A stretch of 11,408 nt of DNA. Origin: an uncultured Clostridia bacterium (GTDB lineage: Bacteria; Bacillota; Clostridia; Monoglobales; Monoglobaceae). Where the stretch lies: NCBI GenBank assembly GCA_934454115.1, contig CAKSFQ010000038.1:1-11408 (forward strand). Direction: 5' to 3'. The position numbers and the translations under genes are program-made. Positions 1 to 6,352 of this stretch are shown here, piece after piece. How positions within the stretch are numbered: the first letter of the stretch is position 1; each line of letters opens with the position of its first letter. The notes beneath the pieces are model-generated. The model ran no database searches and was not told where the DNA came from. It was given only the letters and a program-made list of their open reading frames with translations.

Positions 1-564
1 ACCAACCCGTCCCTGATTGCGCGTGAAGGACGCGACTTTAAAGAGGTTGTAACCGAGATTACCTCGATTGTTGACGGCCCGATCTCTGCCGAGGTGATCA
101 GCTTAGAGGCGGACGGTATGGTCAGCGAGGCGCTGGAGTTGAGTAAGATTCACCCCAACATTGTCATCAAAATCCCGATGACCAAAGAGGGTTTAAAGGC
201 CGTAAAGCAGCTGAGCGCAAAGGGAATTAAAACCAACGTAACGCTGATTTTCAGCCCGGCACAGGCATTGCTGGCCGCAAAAGCCGGCGCAAGCTATGTC
301 AGCCCGTTTGTCGGACGGCTGAACGACATTGCCTCTTGCGGCAACAACCTGATCTCCGAGATTGCCGAGATGTTTGATCTGCACGCCATTGACACCGAGA
401 TCATCGCAGCCAGCATCCGCAGCCCGCAGGATGCGGTCGATGCGGCGCTGGCCGGCGCGCACATTGCCACCATCCCTTATAAGGTGCTGGAGCAGATGCT
501 GCATCATCCTTTGACAGATGCCGGTATTGAGCGGTTCTTAAAAGATTGGGAAAGCGTAAAATAA
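1..564 (+). CDS. Transaldolase / fructose-6-phosphate aldolase family protein (5'-truncated)
   Basis: The reading frame is open from base 1 to a TAA at 562-564, so the start lies outside the window and 187 residues are visible. Family marks are TNPSLIA at fragment residues 1-7, the strand [12 protein letters not shown] with the Schiff-base lysine at fragment residue 57, and [11 protein letters not shown]. In E. coli fructose-6-phosphate aldolase the equivalent lysine is residue 85, so about 28 residues are missing and the full protein would be near 215 residues, the short TalC/FSA class. Members are cytosolic class I aldolases that either transfer dihydroxyacetone units between sugar phosphates (transaldolase) or cleave fructose 6-phosphate; the sequence alone does not decide which. 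It is the first visible gene of an operon with a ROK kinase 11 nt downstream and a SIS isomerase. An internal GTG at 94 is not a credible start because the conserved N-terminal motif precedes it. Family is confident, substrate is not. Confidence 0.9.
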   Translation, partial: TNPSLIAREGRDFKEVVTEITSIVDGPISAEVISLEADGMVSEALELSKIHPNIVIKIPMTKEGLKAVKQLSAKGIKTNVTLIFSPAQALLAAKAGASYVSPFVGRLNDIASCGNNLISEIAEMFDLHAIDTEIIAASIRSPQDAVDAALAGAHIATIPYKVLEQMLHHPLTDAGIERFLKDWESVK

Positions 565-575
565 AGGAGATTACC

Positions 576-1517
576 ATGCTGACAGGGATTGATATCGGCG
601 GCACTAAGTGTGCCGTCTTAACCGGCGACGGCGAGAACATCATCGAGCGGATTGCGTTTCCGACTACCAATGTGACCGACACGCTTTCGGCCATCTATGC
701 CGCGGTGGAAAAGGTCGGCTGCGGTGACGCGATCGGCGTCAGCTGCGGCGGACCCTTGGATTCGGAGCGCGGCGTCATTCTTTCGCCGCCGAATCTGCCG
801 GGCTGGGATAACATCGCCATTGTCCGGGAGCTTGTGCAGCGGTTTTCGGTTCCGGTCGGGCTGGAAAATGACGCAAATGCCTGCGCCCTGGCGGAGTGGC
901 GGTTTGGCGCCGGCCGCGGCAGCAACAATATGATATTTTTGACCTTCGGCACCGGCATGGGCGCCGGGCTGATTTTAGACGGCCGCCTCTATCGCGGCGC
1001 CTCCGGCATGGCCGGCGAGATCGGTCATGTCCGTATGGAACGGTTCGGGCCGTGCGGCTACGGAAAGGCCGGCTCGTTTGAGGGCTTTTGCAGCGGCGGC
1101 GGGATTCGGCAAATCGGACAGATGGTTGCCGCAGAAAGGTTACAGATCGGGCAAACCGTGGGATTTTGCCAAAGTGCGAACGACTTAGACCGCATTACGG
1201 CAAAGTCGATTGCCGAGGCGGCAGTCGCCGGCGACACGGACGCCATCCGGGTTTATGAAATTTGCGGCGAAAAGCTGGGGCAGGGGCTTTCTGTTCTGAT
1301 CGATGTTTTAAATCCGGAAAAAATTGTGATTGGAAGTATTTATGAGCGCAGCGGCGCACTGCTGAAAACCTCGATGGAGGCTGCGATCGAGCGGGAATCA
1401 CTGGCGGCGGCACGCAGCGTCTGCCGAATTGTTCCGGCAGAGCTGGGCGACAGCGTCGGGGACTTTGCGGCGATTGCGGTTGCGGCCGATGCGCTTGAGA
1501 GGAGTCAGGAAAAATGA
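576..1517 (+). CDS. ROK-family sugar kinase
   Basis: This is a 313-residue cytosolic protein, typical for single-domain ROK kinases. The N-terminal phosphate loop is GIDIGGTK (residues 4-11), the catalytic aspartate is D99 in ENDANA, the nucleotide-binding loop is FGTGMGAGLILDG (124-136), and EIGH (148-151) supplies the family histidine. The usual zinc motif CxCGxxGCxE is degenerate: the region around 158-169 reads GPCGYGKAGSFE, keeping one of three cysteines and adding two residues. Start chosen: ATG 576, preceded by AAAGGAGA at 563-570; a TTG at 546 in frame lies inside the previous gene. The family phosphorylates hexoses or amino-hexoses (glucose, fructose, ManNAc, allose), and some members are transcription factors. 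This one has no N-terminal helix-turn-helix, so a kinase is the better reading. It is co-transcribed with the transaldolase before it and the SIS protein after it, overlapping the latter by 4 nt. The substrate is unknown. Confidence 0.88.
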   Translation: MLTGIDIGGTKCAVLTGDGENIIERIAFPTTNVTDTLSAIYAAVEKVGCGDAIGVSCGGPLDSERGVILSPPNLPGWDNIAIVRELVQRFSVPVGLENDANACALAEWRFGAGRGSNNMIFLTFGTGMGAGLILDGRLYRGASGMAGEIGHVRMERFGPCGYGKAGSFEGFCSGGGIRQIGQMVAAERLQIGQTVGFCQSANDLDRITAKSIAEAAVAGDTDAIRVYEICGEKLGQGLSVLIDVLNPEKIVIGSIYERSGALLKTSMEAAIERESLAAARSVCRIVPAELGDSVGDFAAIAVAADALERSQEK

Positions 1518-2152
1518 ATGATAAGATGAAAGAACTGTTTCAGCGCTATCCGGCGCTCGTATCCTGTGAGGAAAGTTTAAATGCCGCACTTTCGGCGATG
1601 GAAAAAACCTATCGCAATGGCGGAACCATTTTGCTTTGCGGAAACGGCGGCAGCTGCGCTGACTGCGACCACATTGTCGGCGAACTGATGAAGGGCTTTT
1701 TAAGTTTGCGTCCGATGGACGATGCGACAAAGCGTGCGCTGACCGAGCGCTGCACGGAGGATGGCGCGAAAATGGCAGAACGCTTGCAGCGAGGGATTCC
1801 GGCGATTTCGCTTGCTGCCCATGCCGGTGTGATGACGGCATTCTCCAATGACGTGGATCCCGACCTGGTTTATGCCCAGCTGGTTTATGCCTTTGCAAGA
1901 CCCCATGATTTGGTAATGGGTATATCCACATCGGGTAACTCCAAAAATGTGGTGGCCGCGCTGAAAATGGCTGCTGCGATGGGATTATCCACCGTTGGTC
2001 TGACCGGAGGAAAGGACTGCGCCATGGATTCAATCTGCGATGTGACGGTCAAAGCGCCGGAGACGGAGACATTTAAGGTGCAGGAATATCACTTGCCGAT
2101 TTATCATTACCTTTGCGCCGCGCTGGAAGAAACCTTGTTTGGAAAAGCGTAA
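1514..2152 (+). CDS. SIS-domain sugar-phosphate isomerase, GmhA (phosphoheptose isomerase)-like
   Basis: This is a 212-residue single SIS domain. The sugar-phosphate loop is GNGGS (43-47) and the second loop STSGNS (138-143). Residues equivalent to the metal/catalytic set of E. coli GmhA (H61, E65, Q172, H180) are all present with the same spacing: H53 and E57 in DHIVGE, and Q190 and H198 in QEYHLPIYH. GmhA converts sedoheptulose 7-phosphate to D-glycero-D-manno-heptose 7-phosphate; other relatives (DiaA type) only bind sugar phosphates or act as adaptors. Compared with GmhA there is an extra segment of roughly 25 residues between the HxxxE helix and the next strand (about 64-95). The ATG overlaps the kinase stop (ATGA), and AGGAG at 1500-1504 supplies the ribosome site 9 nt upstream. 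Conserved active residues favour an enzyme; the exact sugar phosphate is inferred, not shown. It is the last gene before a strong terminator. Confidence 0.83.
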   Translation: MNDKMKELFQRYPALVSCEESLNAALSAMEKTYRNGGTILLCGNGGSCADCDHIVGELMKGFLSLRPMDDATKRALTERCTEDGAKMAERLQRGIPAISLAAHAGVMTAFSNDVDPDLVYAQLVYAFARPHDLVMGISTSGNSKNVVAALKMAAAMGLSTVGLTGGKDCAMDSICDVTVKAPETETFKVQEYHLPIYHYLCAALEETLFGKA

Positions 2153-2175
2153 ATCGCAGACTGCCTTTAAAAATG

Positions 2176-2226
2176 AAAAGGAACCCGGAAGGCGCTGCTT
2201 TAACAGCCGCTGCCGGGTTCCTTTTT
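2176..2226 (+). terminator. Strong intrinsic terminator, probably bidirectional
   Basis: A 13-bp perfect stem (2176-2188 paired with 2213-2225) encloses a loop that itself folds a short GCTG/CAGC stem (2194-2197 with 2204-2207). The plus strand ends in a T run (2222-2226). The minus strand is also followed by a T-rich stretch (complement of 2166-2179). It sits 24 nt after the SIS stop and just beyond the stop of the convergent minus-strand gene, so it can end both transcripts. Confidence 0.9.
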
Positions 2227-2236
2227 GTCATTGGAT

Positions 2237-2770
2237 TTATAGCTTTTTTAAGGCAGAAAACATGGCTTTCTCTCCCTCTTTTGCCAAAATGGTAAAATAA
2301 TGCTCGGTCATGGCCGCGGTTTCGGGATGCATTTGCTTTTGTGCCATGCCGTTTCGAAAGTATAAAAGCGGATGTGCATCGGTATAAGCTGTGCCCTGAT
2401 AGATTTTGCTGGCGGCAATCCGATCACAGATCAGCTCTTTGAAAAATCGTTTCGGCATTGCGACCGGCATATATTTTTTTTCGGCGGGGTTATAATCCTG
2501 CCAATATTCAAAGTGGTGGCGATTTCGGCCTTTGTGATGCATCCATGCAAGGGAATATCCAAGCGCCAGCCGTTCCGCCTCGTTTGGACTTTTTCGGCCA
2601 TTGGTATAATACCGTGCGCCGCTGCAAAATTCGGTCGGGGTGTATTTGGAGAGATCGTGAAACAGTCCCTGCCAAAAAATCCCTGCCTTTTTGCAGTGGG
2701 CAATCACCTGATGCCGATGGGCGGTGATGGTCTTAAAATGCCTCCATGCCTTCTTCCATGTCATCTGCAC
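2237..2770 (-). CDS. DUF5662 family protein, His-rich, possibly HD-like
   Basis: This is a 177-residue soluble protein without signal peptide or membrane segment. Its sequence pattern, with GLFHDLSKYTPTEF (35-48), GYSLAWMHHKGRNRHHFEYW (71-90) and a C-terminal helix, matches my memory of the DUF5662 family, which is common in Firmicutes and has no established function. The histidine layout (H18, H20, H25, then H38-D39, H78-H79, H85-H86, with D116 in CDRIAA) recalls metal-binding HD-domain phosphohydrolases; that link is my inference. Start: GTG at 2770 has AAGGAAAAGGAA at the right distance (about 8 nt), while the ATG at 2764 is less well placed. It lies 71 nt downstream of the deacetylase with no clear terminator between, so it may be co-transcribed with it. 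The gene is complete and ends 11 nt from the shared terminator. Confidence 0.75.
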   Translation of the reverse strand: MQMTWKKAWRHFKTITAHRHQVIAHCKKAGIFWQGLFHDLSKYTPTEFCSGARYYTNGRKSPNEAERLALGYSLAWMHHKGRNRHHFEYWQDYNPAEKKYMPVAMPKRFFKELICDRIAASKIYQGTAYTDAHPLLYFRNGMAQKQMHPETAAMTEHYFTILAKEGEKAMFSALKKL

Positions 2771-2841
2771 GTTACCATTTCCTTTTCCTTATATTCTTAC
2801 AGAGCATGCCGCAAATTTGATTTTCCTCCGGATTCCGGCAT

Positions 2842-3882
2842 TTAACCCTGCGAAAACACTTCGCCGGGGGACAGTGTCTTCCCCTTGCGTCTTGCCAGCT
2901 CCGAGACGGTGACCATTTCATAGCCGCGGTCTTTCAGTGCCGGAATCAGACGTTCTGTCGCGTCAACACTGGTATCATAGATGTCGTGAAACAAGATCAC
3001 GGAGCCGTCCCGTACCTCGGCAAGAACCTTTTGGTAAACCGCGTCAGCGTTGCGGCTTTTCCAGTCCAGGCTATCGAGAGACCAGAGCACAATCGGCACA
3101 CCGGCCGCCGCTTTGACAGCCGCATTATAGGAGCCGTATGGCGGCCGCATTAGGGTCGGGGCTTCGCCTGCTGCGTTCATGATGGCAGCGTTGGTTTTTT
3201 CTATCTGGTCGGCCAGCGCTGCCTCGCCAAGCTTGGTCAGTTGGGTGTGGTCGTAGGTGTGGCTGCCAAGCTCCATGCCCAGCGCTTGCATCCGCCGAAT
3301 GCAGTCGGCGCCGCTTTGGGCACGGTTGCCCAACATAAAAAAGGTGGCTTTGACATTTTCCCGTTCTAAAATCGTCAAAAGGCGGTTGGTAGTGGATGGG
3401 TTTGGCCCGTCATCAAAGGTCAGGGCGACAGAAGGGGTTGTATCTGTAAAAGAACCGGTTGCTTTTGCGGCCGGTTTTGCCGCGGAGACAAGGGTCCAGC
3501 CCTTTTGCTGATACTCCTCTGTCTTATCCTTAAATACATCCTTTTCTTTCCCATCGGTGTTTTTCATCTTAACGGTGACGGCGCGCAGGTCGTCCGACCA
3601 GCCCTCTGCCTTGTAAAACGGGAGTTTGCTTTTAAAAATCAGCCGATTGTCCCCGGCCGTGTTCCAGATATCACAGGTGACCTCTAAAAAATCCTCTGAC
3701 CAATCCGTGCTGTCGCTGTAATCCTTGGCAGCGTCCGCCGAAAGATATAAGATTCTGCCGTCATTGCAGTATACAACGACCAGCCCCTCTCCGGGATCGG
3801 CCGGAACGGTAAAACCGCCAAAAACACAGATGCAGAGCAAAACAAAAAGAATTGCGCTAAGCAACTTGCGCAGCATTTTCAT
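2842..3882 (-). CDS. Secreted polysaccharide (peptidoglycan-type) deacetylase with N-terminal triple repeat
   Basis: This is a 346-residue exported protein. Residues 1-24 form a signal peptide or membrane anchor (MKMLRKLL followed by a hydrophobic run). Residues 35-132 are three degenerate 34-residue repeats, each with a DG-like turn, a Tyr near the end and a Trp at 61, 95 and 129. The NodB homology domain fills about 150-335: TFDDGP (155-160), the SHTYDH metal histidines H208 and H212, RPPYGS (246-251), the LDW motif (272-274) and ILFHD with H299-D300. These are the five motifs of carbohydrate esterase family 4, which remove N-acetyl groups from peptidoglycan, chitin-like or other polysaccharides using a metal ion; the exact polymer is not shown. 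Start: ATG 3882, with AAAGGAGG 7 nt upstream. The frame stays open to 4053 through the neighbouring gene, but that extension lacks a signal peptide at its N-terminus and is rejected. It lies 73 nt downstream of the YycJ-like gene. Confidence 0.9.
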   Translation of the reverse strand: MKMLRKLLSAILFVLLCICVFGGFTVPADPGEGLVVVYCNDGRILYLSADAAKDYSDSTDWSEDFLEVTCDIWNTAGDNRLIFKSKLPFYKAEGWSDDLRAVTVKMKNTDGKEKDVFKDKTEEYQQKGWTLVSAAKPAAKATGSFTDTTPSVALTFDDGPNPSTTNRLLTILERENVKATFFMLGNRAQSGADCIRRMQALGMELGSHTYDHTQLTKLGEAALADQIEKTNAAIMNAAGEAPTLMRPPYGSYNAAVKAAAGVPIVLWSLDSLDWKSRNADAVYQKVLAEVRDGSVILFHDIYDTSVDATERLIPALKDRGYEMVTVSELARRKGKTLSPGEVFSQG

Positions 3883-3955
3883 AATACTTCCTCCTTTCAT
3901 ATCCGGATCAACGGACTTTTCAGGGTTGTTGCGCCTAAAACAGTTGCCAATATTC

Positions 3956-4747
3956 CTAGACGGCCAGGCAGGCACTGATTTGATCTTTCGGTGCGACAAA
4001 CAGACGCATATCTGATCCCGGTTTGATTCCGGCCATGCGCAGCGCGCACGCAACCGTCTCTTCTGCCAGATAGGGATTATTATTTTCCGGGCTGAGATGC
4101 CCCAAAAGAATTTGTTCCGTTCCCATTTTTACCAAAAATTCAGTTGCCTTTGCCGCATCATCATTGGATAAATGACCGCGGTCGCTGCGGATCCGCTGCT
4201 TTAGCTGCGGCGGGTAGGGCCCCATGCTCAGCATGGAAAGATCGTGGTTGGATTCCAGCAGGACGGCGCCGCTGCCTTTTAAGGCGCGAAAGACTGATTC
4301 TTCCAAAATACCCATATCGGTCGCAACCGAGACCTTTTTATCGCCGACCGAGACACTGTAGCCGACCGGGTCGGCCGCATCGTGCGGAATCGGGAATGGC
4401 TGCATGATAAAATCATCGACCGAAAAGGCGTCTGCATGGCAGAATGTGCATTTTTGCGCCTCGCAAAGGTTGCCGATGGACGATTCCATGGCAGCCCAGG
4501 TTTTATCGTTGGCATAAACGGGAATCCCAAGCCGCCGCGCCAGAATGCCGACGCCGCGGATGTGGTCAAGATGCTCATGCGTAACTAAAATTGCCTTAAT
4601 GGCGGCGGGAGACAGCCCTGCCTCTAAAATAGCGGCTTCGGCAGCCTTGCCGCTGATGCCGCAGTCAATCAGGACGCCTGCATTTTGATAGGATACCAAT
4701 ACGGCGTTACCGCGGCTGGAGCTTTTTAATGAACGCAGCTGTAACAA
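3956..4747 (-). CDS. MBL-fold metallo-hydrolase, YycJ/WalJ-like
   Basis: This is a 263-residue cytosolic metallo-beta-lactamase-fold protein. The metal motif THEHLDH is at 56-62, with further ligand candidates H122 (IPHDAADP), D144 (VATDMG) and H217 (LLGHLSPENN). Length and the motif series match the YycJ (WalJ) group, which in Bacilli sits in the walRK cell-wall regulation operon and has been linked to nuclease activity and coordination of cell division; its exact reaction is unsettled. No walR or walK is present here. The start is TTG at 4747, since no ATG or GTG precedes the conserved first strand; AAGGGCGAGG upstream provides the ribosome site. It is probably the first gene of a minus-strand unit with the deacetylase and the DUF5662 gene. 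Fold assignment is confident, subfamily fairly so. Confidence 0.83.
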   Translation of the reverse strand: MLQLRSLKSSSRGNAVLVSYQNAGVLIDCGISGKAAEAAILEAGLSPAAIKAILVTHEHLDHIRGVGILARRLGIPVYANDKTWAAMESSIGNLCEAQKCTFCHADAFSVDDFIMQPFPIPHDAADPVGYSVSVGDKKVSVATDMGILEESVFRALKGSGAVLLESNHDLSMLSMGPYPPQLKQRIRSDRGHLSNDDAAKATEFLVKMGTEQILLGHLSPENNNPYLAEETVACALRMAGIKPGSDMRLFVAPKDQISACLAV

Positions 4748-4803
4748 AAGACCTCGCCCTTTCTGTCAAAAAAATTGTAAGGTGTAACTTTAATAAGGAA
4801 AGA

Positions 4804-4832
4804 AATCGCCGTATCTGAGCGTTACGGCGATT
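4804..4832 (-). terminator. Hairpin between murA and the YycJ-like gene, possible murA terminator
   Basis: A perfect 10-bp stem (4804-4813 with 4823-4832) has a 9-nt loop. Read on the minus strand it is followed by the T-rich stretch TCTTTCCTTATT, which makes a moderate intrinsic terminator for murA. The T run is interrupted, so termination may be partial. Confidence 0.5.
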
Positions 4833-4847
4833 ATTTCAAAGAATCCA

Positions 4848-4873
4848 TTACGGTCTTAAAACCGTAAATTTTT
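4848..4873. other. Second hairpin right after murA
   Basis: TTACGGT (4848-4854) pairs with ACCGTAA (4861-4867) around a 6-nt loop. The T run (4869-4873) is on the plus strand, so as an intrinsic terminator it would act on plus-strand transcription, although no plus-strand gene precedes it. On the minus strand it would fold just 9 nt after the murA stop and might protect the mRNA end. Confidence 0.4.
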
Positions 4874-4875
4874 GC

Positions 4876-6174
4876 TTAAATCACATCATCATGCTTTGCT
4901 GCCGGCGTGGTTATCCCCTGGCGGCGTGTAATCTGTGCGCCCAATGCGCGAAGTTTTTCAACCAGACCCTCATAGCCGCGATCGATGTATTTCAGATTAT
5001 AAATCTCAGTTACGCCATGCGCCATCAGACCGGCAATGACCAAGGCGGCTCCGGCGCGCAAATCGGTTGCTGAGACCGGCGCACCACTGAGATACGGCGT
5101 GCCTTCTACGGTTGCAATCCGCCCCTCGACCGAGACGTTAGCGCCCATACGGTTTAACTCGCCCACGTATTTAAAGCGGTTGTCCCAAACGTTTTCCGCA
5201 ACCAGACTGGTACCCTTTGCAGTGGACAAAAGCGTCAGCATCTGCGGCTGTAAATCGGTCGGAAAACCCGGGTGTGGCTGCGTTTTTACATTGGCGGCGC
5301 AGTAAGGCGCCTCATCCTTGGCATAAATCCGAATTGCATCATCGTACTCCTCTACGCCGACGCCCATCTCAAGCAGCTTGGCGCTCAGTGATTCCATATG
5401 CTCAGGGATAATATTATTGATCAAAACGTCGCCGCGGGTTGCCGCAGCGGCAATCATAAAGGTGCCGGCCTCAATCTGGTCGGGAATCACGCTAAAGCTG
5501 CCGCCGTGCAGCTCTTTCACGCCCTTAATACGGATAATATCCGTGCCGGCGCCGCGAATGTTGGCTCCCATACAGTTTAAAAAGTTTGCAACGTCAACAA
5601 TATGCGGCTCCTTGGCGGCGCTGTCAATCACTGTGACGCCGTTAGCCAGTGTGGCGGCCAACATAATGTTGATGGTCGCACCGACCGAAACCACGTCTAA
5701 ATAGATATGTTCACTCGTCAACTCGTCCGCCGAAAGCGTAACCATGCCGTGGCCGATTTCAACCTCCGCGCCCAGCGCTTTAAAGCCCTTGATGTGCTGA
5801 TCGATCGGACGTACGCCAAAATCGCAGCCGCCGGGCAATGCTACGGCGGCGTGATGAAAACGGCCGAGCAGCGCGCCCATCAGATAAGAGGACGCACGAA
5901 TCCGCCGTACTGTTTCGTAGTCGGCTTCCCAATTATGAAGGGCGGTGCAGTCAATCTCCACCTCACCGCGGCCGACAAAGGCTGCCCTGCCGCCCAAATT
6001 GTTGATAATTTCAATCAGTGCCTCAATATCGCTGACATGGGGTACGTTATCAATATGGCACTTTCCCTTTACCATGATTGCGGCAACCAAAATCGCAACG
6101 GCCGAATTTTTCGCGCCGCTGATTTCTACCTCGCCTGCAAGACGGGCGCCGCCTAAAATAACCATTTTCTCCAT
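4876..6174 (-). CDS. murA: UDP-N-acetylglucosamine 1-carboxyvinyltransferase, MurZ/MurA2-like
   Basis: This enzyme transfers enolpyruvate from phosphoenolpyruvate to UDP-GlcNAc, the first committed step of peptidoglycan synthesis, in the cytosol. The 432-residue length is normal for the family. Seen residues are K22 (GAKNS), the catalytic and fosfomycin-target cysteine C117 in LPGGCDFGVRPIDQHIKG, D307 in GFPTDLQ, R373 in DLRAG and R399 in IDRGY. The stretches YLDVVSVGATINIMLAA and IRIKGVKELHGG resemble B. subtilis MurZ (MurAB) more than MurAA, so this may be the second paralogue; whether another murA exists cannot be judged here. Start: ATG 6174 with GGAGG (6186-6182), 7-8 nt spacing. The C-terminal tail after about residue 418 is unconserved. 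Hairpins follow the stop, and the gene has its own candidate promoter, so it is probably a separate transcription unit. Confidence 0.96.
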   Translation of the reverse strand: MEKMVILGGARLAGEVEISGAKNSAVAILVAAIMVKGKCHIDNVPHVSDIEALIEIINNLGGRAAFVGRGEVEIDCTALHNWEADYETVRRIRASSYLMGALLGRFHHAAVALPGGCDFGVRPIDQHIKGFKALGAEVEIGHGMVTLSADELTSEHIYLDVVSVGATINIMLAATLANGVTVIDSAAKEPHIVDVANFLNCMGANIRGAGTDIIRIKGVKELHGGSFSVIPDQIEAGTFMIAAAATRGDVLINNIIPEHMESLSAKLLEMGVGVEEYDDAIRIYAKDEAPYCAANVKTQPHPGFPTDLQPQMLTLLSTAKGTSLVAENVWDNRFKYVGELNRMGANVSVEGRIATVEGTPYLSGAPVSATDLRAGAALVIAGLMAHGVTEIYNLKYIDRGYEGLVEKLRALGAQITRRQGITTPAAKHDDVI

Positions 6175-6210
6175 GTTCTTGCCTCCAGAAAATCCAATCC
6201 ATCTTCCCTC

Positions 6211-6216
6211 ATTCTA
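6211..6216 (-). promoter_or_regulatory. Candidate extended -10 promoter of murA
   Basis: The minus strand reads TGA-TAGAAT, an extended -10 element about 37 nt upstream of the murA ATG. The -35 region (TTTATC, 16 nt further up) is weak, as is common with extended -10 promoters. Confidence 0.5.
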
Positions 6217-6284
6217 TCACATGATTGTTACAGATAAATGACATCTGCATTAAACTTTGATGATAGTATACGGGCATATTCGCC

Positions 6285-6334
6285 AAAAGGGGATCATCCA
6301 GGCTCTGCATTCGGGAGACGGATCCTATCCTTTT
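6285..6334. other. Imperfect 50-nt stem-loop between serS and murA
   Basis: The outer stem is AAAAGG (6285-6290) with CCTTTT (6329-6334). After an internal loop, ATCC (6296-6299) pairs with GGAT (6320-6323), and CTC (6303-6305) pairs with GAG (6315-6317). It lies 19 nt after the serS stop. No T run follows on either strand, so it is not a standard terminator. The rest of 6217-6352 shows no gene. Confidence 0.3.
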
Positions 6335-6352
6335 GATGTTACGGCAGGTCAA

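Noticed and set aside
1398..2033. Long minus-strand open frame (211 codons) opposite the kinase and SIS genes
   Set aside because: The translation is rich in Arg, Pro, Ser and His with no domain, and it lies fully opposite two well-supported genes. It is a shadow of their codon bias.
2771..2841. ATGCCG/CGGCAT pairing between deacetylase and DUF5662 as a terminator
   Set aside because: The 6-bp stem has a loop of over 20 nt and no T run.
2372..2845. Plus-strand open frame (157 codons) opposite the DUF5662 gene
   Set aside because: The opposite strand encodes a recognisable family with good start signals; this frame shows no family features.
3883..4053. 57-residue N-terminal extension of the deacetylase
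   Set aside because: It overlaps the end of the YycJ-like gene, and a strong AAAGGAGG plus signal peptide marks ATG 3882 as the start.
5707..6156. Plus-strand open frame (149 codons) opposite murA
   Set aside because: It is antisense to conserved murA sequence, without a ribosome site or recognisable motif.
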